Source: Burkholderia catarinensis
Lineage (GTDB): Bacteria > Pseudomonadota > Gammaproteobacteria > Burkholderiales > Burkholderiaceae
NCBI RefSeq assembly: GCF_001883705.2
Contig: NZ_MDEQ02000002.1
Coordinates: 186,001 to 250,000 of the forward strand
Length of the DNA: 64,000 nt
Reading direction: 5' to 3'
The notes below the pieces were generated by a model. It had not been told where the DNA came from. It was given only the letters and a program-made list of their open reading frames with translations, and ran no database searches. A program made the position numbers and the translations under genes. The stretch's first letter is position 1; each line of letters starts with the position of its first letter. Below, one piece after another: positions 8,277 to 16,732 of the stretch.

Positions 8277-8560
8277 ATGGCACGACACACTGCGCAAACA
8301 CGCGCAAGGTGATGAGAATCCGCGGCACGCGTGCACCGCGGAAATGGCGAATGCCAATGCGCGTACCTTGCGTCATTACACGGTTGTTTACCGGAATTCC
8401 CCGCAATAAGCGGTCCGATCGCGGCGAATTCGCAAAACGGAATCCGTCAATTGCGCGGTATTGCGCTTCAGTTCGTCAGGGAAAATCGCACCGCGACTGC
8501 GCAAAAACAAAACGGTGCGACGGCCGCATGGCCGTTCGCACCGTCAGTCAGCACACGAAA

Positions 8561-8577
8561 GGTGAGGGTTTTCGGGA
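8561..8577 (-). repeat. Single TCCCG-N6-CTCACC unit at the 3' end of the H-NS-like gene
   Basis: GGTGAG at 8561-8566 and CGGGA at 8573-8577, with a 6-base spacer. It starts within two bases of the H-NS-like stop codon (8579-8581) and is in that gene's sense orientation. Confidence 0.7.
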
Positions 8578-8578
8578 G

Positions 8579-8881
8579 TCAGTCCTTGATCAGGAAACGT
8601 GCGCGGTTCTTGCCGAGCCACGTCGGCGCCCGCCCGCGGCCACTCCAGGTTTCGCCCGTCTTCGGATTCAGGTATTTCGCCGGCAACGTGCGCTTCGGCT
8701 TCACGGCGGCAGCGACGGCGGACCCCGCCGGACGAAACCCGAGCTCTTCCGGCGTAATGTCGTATTCGTCGATTTTCGCGCGGATATCGGCAATCGCATC
8801 GGCAATCGCTTTTTCGCGTTCCTTGTCGATCTTCTGCTGAAGCCGTTCGAGCTGCGCGGTCAGTTGCCTGTAGGTCGCCAT
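8579..8881 (-). CDS. H-NS histone family nucleoid protein
   Basis: 100 residues, the usual length for the short Burkholderia/Ralstonia H-NS proteins. Residues 1-45 are a charged coiled coil (oligomerisation). EYDITPEELGF at 39-49 is the family's linker motif, followed by an Ala/Lys linker. The DNA-binding core lies at residues 78-89, TWSGRGRAPTWL, within the conserved ending LNPKTGETWSG...WL. Such proteins bind AT-rich DNA and silence horizontally acquired genes. Its own upstream region (8882-8960) is rather AT-rich, which suits autoregulation. Confidence 0.92.
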   Translation of the reverse strand: MATYRQLTAQLERLQQKIDKEREKAIADAIADIRAKIDEYDITPEELGFRPAGSAVAAAVKPKRTLPAKYLNPKTGETWSGRGRAPTWLGKNRARFLIKD

Positions 8882-8984
8882 ATGGATGGGACTCCGTGAG
8901 TATTATTCGTGAAAAATAGGTGACTCAAAGCAAACAGAAAAGCGCTTCGCCCGATCGCGGTCTCCTCAGCGGGTCATTTCGGGA

Positions 8985-9257
8985 TCAATAACCGCTTTTC
9001 TTCTTGCATGCGAAGAGAAGATTTCGCGTGGCGTCATCAGTTGATTGCTGGATCACATCGAAATCCCCGTTGCACATGGCCCGGGCATTGTCCGTGCAAT
9101 TGCTCCAGCCGCTGCCGGTGCATTGCACCTGAGTGGTCGGACGCCCGTCCGACGTGAACAGCGGAGCACCGCCACCGCACCCGCCGAGTCCCGCAACCAG
9201 AGCCAGCAATGCGGCTGCCCGAGACCGCCGACAGACCGACGCAAGCATGTGTTTCAT
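8985..9257 (-). CDS. Small cysteine-rich lipoprotein, unknown function
   Basis: 90 residues. A hydrophobic signal segment (AAALLALVAGLGGCGGG) ends in a lipobox-like LGGC, with Cys27 as the predicted lipidated residue. The mature part has four further cysteines (VQCTGSGWSNC, AMCNG, FACKK) that could form two disulfides. GGGAAG is placed suitably before the ATG at 9257. No family recognised; likely outer-membrane or periplasmic. It is followed on the same strand by the H-NS-like gene, about 100 bases on. Confidence 0.75.
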   Translation of the reverse strand: MKHMLASVCRRSRAAALLALVAGLGGCGGGAPLFTSDGRPTTQVQCTGSGWSNCTDNARAMCNGDFDVIQQSTDDATRNLLFACKKKSGY

Positions 9258-9318
9258 CGTTCTTCCCGTCAACCTTTTTTTGAATGTCGCGAGTATGCCA
9301 TGTATGCCCCTTCGGCCG

Positions 9319-9849
9319 TCAGTTCGGCGTGCGGTCCGGTTGCCCGCGCACCTTGTACGGCAAGCTCCGGCGCGGATCGTCGGTGATGCGAACGAAAACC
9401 TGCTCGACGTCCGGAAGCGCCTCGAGTTCGCGTTGCAGCGCCTGGCGATCGAACGCCGTATCCGCGCATCCTTCGACGTAAATGAAACGCCGCTGCACGG
9501 TAATCCACAGGCTCGTGCCATGCAGGCGATCGGAGCCGGCGAAGTGCGCCTTCGCCGCATCGGCGATCGGTGCGTCATACATATACGAGTTCGGCTTCGT
9601 GCAGCGGTGGGCGAGCCAGCAGGTGGTGCCGCGTTCGGCGCGGTAATGCGCGTCGTCCGACATCTCGGCCCGGGTCATCCACGGGCCGAGCGGCAACGGG
9701 CATTCGGCCAGGTCCCGCGACAGCGCGACGAACGGATCGTTGTACCAGTTGCGCCGCGCCTCGGGCGCACCGGCGTCGCCCGGTTGCGCGAGCGCGGAAG
9801 TCGCCAGCAACAGGGTCAGCCACGCTGCGATGCCGGTCCGCTTCATCAT
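9319..9849 (-). CDS. Exported BON-domain protein
   Basis: About 176 residues. The N-terminus MMKRTGIAAWLTLLLATSALAQ is a clear signal peptide. The last 90 residues look like a BON domain (AKAHFAGSDRLHGTSLWITVQRRFIYVEGCADTAFDRQALQRELEALPDVEQVFVRI), a fold thought to interact with membranes. The mature N-terminal region has paired cysteines (ECPLP, CWLAHRC). AGGAG lies just before the tandem ATGs at 9849/9846. Function unknown; envelope maintenance is plausible. Confidence 0.75.
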   Translation of the reverse strand: MMKRTGIAAWLTLLLATSALAQPGDAGAPEARRNWYNDPFVALSRDLAECPLPLGPWMTRAEMSDDAHYRAERGTTCWLAHRCTKPNSYMYDAPIADAAKAHFAGSDRLHGTSLWITVQRRFIYVEGCADTAFDRQALQRELEALPDVEQVFVRITDDPRRSLPYKVRGQPDRTPN

Positions 9850-9900
9850 GATCTCCTGTTCGATGCTTTACAGCCGACCGCATCGGCATCGCCGATTGGC

Positions 9901-11364
<1,464 letters not shown>

Positions 11365-11397
11365 CGTGTCGTCGTCTCCGTGTATTTTCGACCGGAT

Positions 11398-11413
11398 GTC
11401 TCCGGATCGAGAC
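11398..11413. promoter_or_regulatory. Palindromic upstream activating site 1
   Basis: GTCTC-CGGATC-GAGAC has perfect 5-bp arms and shares the core GTCTCCGGAT with site 2. A related half site (TCTCCG) lies at about 11374 and GGAGACG at about 11429. It lies in the region shared by the regulator and the permease. Confidence 0.6.
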
Positions 11414-11497
11414 GGATTATCTCACTCTGGAGACGCGCCGCAATGCGTTGTCCGACAAAGCCCTGTATGGTTTCACGGGCTGGCCGGACGGCCAAAT

Positions 11498-11515
11498 CGT
11501 CTCCGGATGGAGACG
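11498..11515. promoter_or_regulatory. Palindromic upstream activating site 2
   Basis: CGTCTCC-GGAT-GGAGACG is an 18-bp perfect palindrome whose right end is 84 bases before the -24 element at 11599. This is the usual distance for an enhancer-type sigma-54 activator site. It shares its sequence with site 1 about 100 bp upstream. Confidence 0.7.
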
Positions 11516-11598
11516 TTTTATGTAGAATCGTCAGACAACGACCGGCGCGGGCCCGCCAGCCTCCTTCGGAACCCTGTCTGGCGGCGCAATCCGGCCGA

Positions 11599-11614
11599 TG
11601 GCACGAAACCTGCA
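11599..11614 (+). promoter_or_regulatory. Sigma-54 (-24/-12) promoter of the GntP permease gene
   Basis: TGGCACG-AAAC-CTGCA matches the consensus TGGCACG-N4-TTGCA at all but one of the listed positions, with the invariant GG and GC ten bases apart. It lies 67 bases upstream of the permease start and downstream of two palindromic activator sites. Confidence 0.85.
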
Positions 11615-11680
11615 CGACCCTGAACCGGTCCGCGGCGCGTCGCGCGATCGAACAACAACCAAAGCCATTAGGAGACTCCC

Positions 11681-13084
11681 TTGTCATTCGTGATCGTCCT
11701 CGCCGCGCTGGCGTTCCTGATGTACGCCGCGTATCGCGGCTACAGCGTGATCCTGTTCGCGCCGATCGCCGCGCTCGGCGCGGTGCTCCTGACCGAACCC
11801 GCCGCCGTCGCCCCGGTCTTCTCCGGCATCTTCATGGAGAAGATGGTCGGCTTCGTCAAACTGTATTTCCCGGTGTTCATGCTCGGCGCGGTGTTCGGCA
11901 AGGTGATCGAACTGTCCGGGTTCTCCGAGTCGATCGTCCATGCGGCGATCCGCTACATCGGCCGCTCGCGCGCGAATGCGGTGATCGTCGCGGTGTGCGC
12001 GCTGCTCACCTATGGCGGCGTGTCGCTGTTCGTCGTGGTGTTCGCGGTCTATCCGTTCGCGGCCGAACTCTATCGCCAGAGCAACATCCCGAAACGGCTG
12101 ATGCCCGGCGCGATCGCGCTCGGCGCGTTCTCGTTCACGATGGATTCGCTGCCCGGCACGCCGCAGATCCAGAACATCATCCCGACCACGTTCTTCAAGA
12201 CGACCGCCTGGGCCGCGCCCGCGCTCGGCACGATCGGCTCGCTGTTCATCATCGTCGTCGGCCTCTCGTATCTCGAATGGCGCCGCCGTTCGGCGATGGC
12301 GAAGGGCGAAGGCTACGGCACGTCGCTCGTCAACGAGCCGGAGCGCGTCGAGGTGACGTCGCTGCCGCATCCCGCGCTGGCGATCCTGCCGCTGATCCTC
12401 GTCGGCGTGTCGAACTTCGCGCTCACCAAGCTGATCCCGACGTGGTATGGCGCCGCGTCGTACACGGTCGCGCCCGACGTGCTGCCGGGCGTGCATACGC
12501 CGGTGACGACGTCGATCAAGACGGTCGTCGCGATCTGGTCGGTCGAGGCCGCGCTGCTGCTCGGCATCCTGCTCGTCGTCGCCACCGCGTTCAGGCGCGT
12601 CAGCGACCGCTTCGCTGCCGGGTCGAAGGCAGCGGTCGGCGGCGCGCTGCTCGCGGCGATGAACACCGCGTCCGAATACGGCTTCGGCGGCGTGATCGCC
12701 GCGCTGCCGGGCTTCCTCGTCGTCGGCGATGCGCTGAAGAGCATCCCGAACCCGCTCGTCAACGCGGCCGTGTCGGTCAGCTCGCTCGCCGGTATCACGG
12801 GCTCGGCGTCGGGCGGCATGAGCATCGCGCTCGCCGCGATGTCGGATCTGTTCATCAAGGGCGCGCAAGCCGCCAATATCCCGCTGGACGTGCTGCACCG
12901 GGTCGTCGCGATGGCGAGCGGCGGCATGGACACGCTGCCGCACAACGGCGCGGTGATCACGCTGCTCGCGGTCACGGGCCTCACGCACCGCGAGTCATAT
13001 CGCGACATTTTCGCGGTCACGATCATCAAGACGCTCGCGGTGTTCTTCGTGATCGCCGTGTACTACACGACGGGGCTCGTGTAA
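11681..13084 (+). CDS. GntP family permease (gluconate / hydroxybutyrate type)
   Basis: 467 residues with about 12 hydrophobic segments. Family marks include GYSVILFAPIAAL, MLGAVFGKVIELSGF, the re-entrant PGTPQIQN segment and TASEYGFGGVIAALPGF near residue 335. GntP proteins are proton symporters for gluconate or related hydroxy acids; many Burkholderia members are annotated as D-beta-hydroxybutyrate permeases, but the substrate is not settled by sequence. The start is TTG at 11681, supported by AGGAGA eight bases upstream. Transcription is from the sigma-54 promoter at 11599-11614. Confidence 0.88.
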   Translation: MSFVIVLAALAFLMYAAYRGYSVILFAPIAALGAVLLTEPAAVAPVFSGIFMEKMVGFVKLYFPVFMLGAVFGKVIELSGFSESIVHAAIRYIGRSRANAVIVAVCALLTYGGVSLFVVVFAVYPFAAELYRQSNIPKRLMPGAIALGAFSFTMDSLPGTPQIQNIIPTTFFKTTAWAAPALGTIGSLFIIVVGLSYLEWRRRSAMAKGEGYGTSLVNEPERVEVTSLPHPALAILPLILVGVSNFALTKLIPTWYGAASYTVAPDVLPGVHTPVTTSIKTVVAIWSVEAALLLGILLVVATAFRRVSDRFAAGSKAAVGGALLAAMNTASEYGFGGVIAALPGFLVVGDALKSIPNPLVNAAVSVSSLAGITGSASGGMSIALAAMSDLFIKGAQAANIPLDVLHRVVAMASGGMDTLPHNGAVITLLAVTGLTHRESYRDIFAVTIIKTLAVFFVIAVYYTTGLV

Positions 13085-13470
13085 GTCTCCGCACGAGGCG
13101 GCGTTCCATACACCACCTCCCGGCCTGCCGGATCGCCGCGGCAGGCCGCTTCAAGCCCGGGCCGCCTTTCACGATCGGACCGCATGCGAACCGGAACGGA
13201 TTCCGGCATTCGCATCCGGTCCGATTTCAATTCCGCGCTCACCGGGCCCGGTCAAATCCATGCCGCGACGCGCCGGCGTGACGCCCGGGCCGCCGCGCCG
13301 CCATCCGGCACTGCCTGCCATCACCCGCCCATTGTTGCCCGCAACAAAACACTCCGTTGGGCGCGATCGCATTTTTCGCGCGCCCGCTCCGGCCTACACT
13401 GATTCCAACGTCGCCCGGCGCTTCGACGAACGAAGCGCGGCGATTCACCGGAATCCTGGAGGTCCCGATC
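13085..13470. other. Intergenic region between the permease and DUF4148 genes
   Basis: About 385 bases; contains the hairpin at 13174-13225 and then the promoter region of the DUF4148 gene. No other gene was seen. Confidence 0.5.
13174..13225 (+). terminator. Long imperfect hairpin after the permease gene
   Basis: ATCGGACCG...CGGTCCGAT frames a long stem with inner pairing of GCGAACCGGAA with TTCCGGCATTCGC. It starts about 90 bases after the permease stop. A short TTTCAA follows, so it is a plausible terminator. Confidence 0.55.
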
Positions 13471-13722
13471 ATGAAGCGCCTGATCCATGCCGTTGCCATT
13501 GCCCTGGCCGTATCGGCCCCGCTCGCCGCGCAAGCGCAGTCGAACCAGCCGTTGACACGTGCACAGGTCCACGCCGAAGTGAAGGCGCTGAAGCAGGCCG
13601 GCTTCCAGTCGAGCGACTGGTTCTATCCGGCCAGCATCGTGTCCGCCGAAGCGAAGATCGCCCGTCAGCACGATGCCGGATACGGCAGCGATCGCGGCGC
13701 ATCGTCGGAGTCGGGCCGGTAA
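13471..13722 (+). CDS. DUF4148 family small exported protein
   Basis: 83 residues. Signal peptide MKRLIHAVAIALAVSAPLAAQAQ, then the DUF4148 signature LTRAQVHAEVKALKQAGF...DWFYPASIVSAEAKIARQ. The family is expanded in Burkholderia and its role is unknown; the proteins are periplasmic. CTGGAGG lies well placed before the ATG. The short Gly/Ser-rich tail is typical. Confidence 0.88.
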   Translation: MKRLIHAVAIALAVSAPLAAQAQSNQPLTRAQVHAEVKALKQAGFQSSDWFYPASIVSAEAKIARQHDAGYGSDRGASSESGR

Positions 13723-13761
13723 TCCGCCGCCCGGCCCGCTCGACGACGCATCCGCGCGTCG

Positions 13762-15369
13762 TTACGCCTTCACGGGCTGGATCAGCTTCGCGCACGCCGC
13801 TGCCTGCGGATCGCCCGCGGGCAGCTTCCCGCACACGCCGTCGAACTGCCTCACGACCGACCGGACCGTCGCATCGTGCGCGCCGCTGCCGCGCCAGCGG
13901 TTCAACTGCGTGACGACCTTGGTCAGCGCGCGCAGGTTCGCGCCGTAGAACGCGTCCCGGGTCTTGTCGGCCTGCGCGAGCACGCTCGCGGCAATCCCTT
14001 CGATACGCGCCGAATCGTCCGGCGCCAGTTCAACCGCATTCGCAAAATAGGTCGCGCCCCAGCGCAGCTTCGTCGCCGGACCGCTCGCCGAGTCGTACGC
14101 CTTCCGGTACCAGTCGAGCGCCGCGGCCTTGTCGCCGCGCGCCTTCGCATTCGCGGCCAGCCCGGACATGAAGTAGTACGGCGTGGACGAACGCGGCAAC
14201 TCGGCCTTCAGCAACGCATCCGACTCGTCGTACAGCCCCGCGTCGGTCAGCGTGTCCGCGCCTTCGCTGACGAGCGCCTGCCGCTCGTATGCATTCGCGG
14301 CCCCCTGCACCGACGCGGCGATCTGCTTGCGCGCGGTGTCGGCCAGCGCCGGCGCGGCGAGCGGCGCGCCCTTGCCCGCGTCGCCCCGCGCGAGCAGCAC
14401 ACGGCCGTGCAGCGCCATCAGCCGGTCGATCGACGACAGCGTGGTGTCGGTCGACAGGCGCGCGAGCGCCGTGTCGTATGCGCCGCGCAACTTCGCGCGC
14501 TGCGCGTCGCTGCCGCTACCGTCACCGCCGAGATACGCGACCACGCGTGCGGGCGCCGCCACCAGCACGTCCGAATCGGCTCGCGACAGCGCGGGATCGT
14601 GCAGCACCGTGCGCAGCGAATCGGCGAGCGCCGCCTTGTCGAGCGCACCGGCCTGCGCCGGATCGTCGGATGCGGCGACCACCGCCGACTTCAGCGCGAA
14701 GCGCGCCGCTTCGGCCTTCGCGCCGGCCGCCCGCGCGCGTTGCGCGAGCGACTGCAGCGTCTCGGCGACGCGATCGGCCGGCACCGGCAGCGCGCCGTCG
14801 GTATCCCACGAATAGTCGGCCAGCAGGCGCCATTCGTCCGGCGTCAGCGACGCGCCGTTCTTCAGCGCCATCGCGAGCGTCTGCCGCACCGGATGCGCGG
14901 CCGTCATCCCGAGCGACAGCGCCTGCATGTAGCGATCGAGATCGGCTTCGCCCGGCAGCCGCGTCACTTCGGTGCCGTCGGGGCGGAACAGGATCATCGT
15001 CGGATAGCCGTGCACCTTGAAACGCTCGCCGAGCTTCTGCGCGCTTTCGGTATCGCCGTCGAGATACACGGGCACGAAGAACGACGAGCGGGTCTTGAAT
15101 GCCTGCTGGCTGAAGATCGTCGACTTCACCTGGTTGCACGACGGGCACCACACCGCGCCCCAGTAGAGCAGCAGCGGCTTGCCGGTGCGCTTCGCGAGCG
15201 CGAACGCGGCATCGACGTCGCCGTGCTGCCACGCAATGCCGGGCGGCAGATGTGCGCCGTCGGGCGATGCGCTCGACACGGCGGCACCCGAAGGCGCGGC
15301 AGCGGCAAACGCCGCGCCCGCGGCGGCGAACAGGCAGGCGGCAGTCAGATTCCGGAGAGCGGTTTTCAT
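13762..15369 (-). CDS. Exported thioredoxin-fold protein with helical repeat region
   Basis: 535 residues. Signal peptide at 1-25. A thioredoxin domain covers about 45-150, with active-site motif WCPSC at 74-78 and the cis-proline segment GYPTMILF. The remaining 380 residues are Ala-rich helices (TPR-like), including AKARGDKAAALDWYRKAY near residue 415. WCPSC rather than WCGPC suggests a dedicated periplasmic disulfide reductase or isomerase. No partner gene lies alongside. Similar proteins are annotated only as thioredoxin family, so the client is unknown. Confidence 0.82.
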   Translation of the reverse strand: MKTALRNLTAACLFAAAGAAFAAAAPSGAAVSSASPDGAHLPPGIAWQHGDVDAAFALAKRTGKPLLLYWGAVWCPSCNQVKSTIFSQQAFKTRSSFFVPVYLDGDTESAQKLGERFKVHGYPTMILFRPDGTEVTRLPGEADLDRYMQALSLGMTAAHPVRQTLAMALKNGASLTPDEWRLLADYSWDTDGALPVPADRVAETLQSLAQRARAAGAKAEAARFALKSAVVAASDDPAQAGALDKAALADSLRTVLHDPALSRADSDVLVAAPARVVAYLGGDGSGSDAQRAKLRGAYDTALARLSTDTTLSSIDRLMALHGRVLLARGDAGKGAPLAAPALADTARKQIAASVQGAANAYERQALVSEGADTLTDAGLYDESDALLKAELPRSSTPYYFMSGLAANAKARGDKAAALDWYRKAYDSASGPATKLRWGATYFANAVELAPDDSARIEGIAASVLAQADKTRDAFYGANLRALTKVVTQLNRWRGSGAHDATVRSVVRQFDGVCGKLPAGDPQAAACAKLIQPVKA

Positions 15370-15638
15370 CGGGGCGGGTTCCGTTGAAAGAGAGGGTTGC
15401 GGGAAGGGGTGTCGCGCGAAACGATGACCATGAAGCGATGTTCATGAAGCGATGAAGCACACCGACGTGCGGCGTGGCGCACGCATCGACGCAAAAAAGG
15501 CGAACACCGGCCGAGGCGACCGGCAAATCGTTCAACGATACGACTGGCGAAGACGGCGGGAAACGAACCAATTCTCAAATGCATATGACGCGCGGCATCA
15601 CGGCCGCGCGTGCCGTCACGCACGCATTGGCCGGCCCT

Positions 15639-16139
15639 TCACTGCCGCCCCTTGATCCGTGCCATGTGATACACGGACGCATGCACGCCGTCGCGCAATG
15701 CATAGCCCGGCGATTCGCCTTCGATCCGGAAGCCGTGCTTCTCGTAGAGCGCGATCGCCGCGCGGTTGTCGGTAAACACGACCAACTCGAGACGCGTGAT
15801 GTTCAGCCAGTTTTCCGCGAGATCGATCGCGGCCGCGAGCAGCCGGCTGCCGACGCCGCGCCCGTGACAGGTCGCGTCGACCATCATGCCGAGCCCCGCT
15901 GCATGGCGCCGGCGCGGATTCGGCTCGGGATTCAGGCCGAGATGGCCGACCACCGCACCGTCGATTTCGGCGACGAGGCTCACGCCGTGCTCGCGCGTGC
16001 CGCCGAGCCGTTTCTGCCATTTCTCGAGCGACGGAAACGGAAGCTGCAAGGTATTCATGTACACCGCGGGATGCGCGGCGATCTGCCGGATCGCGTCGAC
16101 GTCGTGCGTCTCGCTGTGCCGGATCCTGATGTCGGTCAT
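15639..16139 (-). CDS. GNAT N-acetyltransferase, YhhY/AaaT-like
   Basis: 166 residues, a single GNAT domain. The acetyl-CoA loop is CHGRGVGSRLL around residue 92, and the ending NRAAIALYEKHGFRIEGES...ALRDG...HMARIK is close to E. coli YhhY (AaaT), which acetylates phenylalanine and methionine. The N-terminus IRHSETHDVDAIRQI and VYMNTLQLPFPS also match that family. The amino-acid acetyltransferase role is inferred from this resemblance. Confidence 0.82.
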   Translation of the reverse strand: MTDIRIRHSETHDVDAIRQIAAHPAVYMNTLQLPFPSLEKWQKRLGGTREHGVSLVAEIDGAVVGHLGLNPEPNPRRRHAAGLGMMVDATCHGRGVGSRLLAAAIDLAENWLNITRLELVVFTDNRAAIALYEKHGFRIEGESPGYALRDGVHASVYHMARIKGRQ

Positions 16140-16732
16140 GGGTGGGCCGGTTCCGAAAAGTCACGCCAGCGGCGCGGACTGCGCACATGCGCAGCAACGT
16201 GTCGAGCTTATCCGATTTCACGCATTTGAAACATGGGCGTCACGCCGTCACGTCGTCGCGCGATGCCGTTGCATCCGCAACGACAAACGATCACGCTCTC
16301 GTGCAGCAAACCGGGAAAATATAACCGGACCCGCGTGCGCAAATCGGTAATTCCTTGCCTTTTTCAACGACGCGTCGCCGCCGGACTCATCGTTGCGCAC
16401 ACAACGTCATGCGCGCGACATGCGATGTCATTTCTTCAACACGTCGACGTCATGTCGTCTCCCTAGACTGGGCGCCACCCAACCCGGCATTCGCCGGGCC
16501 GGTGTGTGCCAACGTCCTGGCCCGCGCATCACGAGCGCGCGGCGCACAGGATCGCGACGACGGCCGATGCATCCGCTCGACACCCCGTATCGAACGCGAT
16601 GCGCGCACCTCCGCCACGCGTGGTCGACGCACCCGAACGCACCCGCATCGCGGATCGTCCCAGGGGGGGACGACGCACGGGCGCATCCAGACGAAGTCAC
16701 GAACGCTCCCACCATCACAGGATCCGAACGCC
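16140..16732. other. Intergenic region upstream of the phospholipase C gene
   Basis: About 590 bases between divergent genes. The first half (16190-16440) is mixed in composition, with ATAT-containing stretches around 16315; the second half is GC-rich with no convincing gene. A run of seven G at about 16663-16669 stands out. No operator was recognised. Confidence 0.5.

Larger units (their letters stand above)
7975..8578. other. Intergenic region downstream of the H-NS-like gene, with scattered 23-bp-type repeats
   Basis: About 600 bases without a convincing gene. The right half (about 8280-8560) is clearly less GC-rich than the flanking genes. It contains two adjacent copies of the CGGGA/GGTGAG motif at 8238-8276 and one at 8561-8577, all reading TCCYG-N6-CTCACC on the minus strand. 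The promoter of the acyltransferase gene must be near 7980-8060. Confidence 0.55.
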
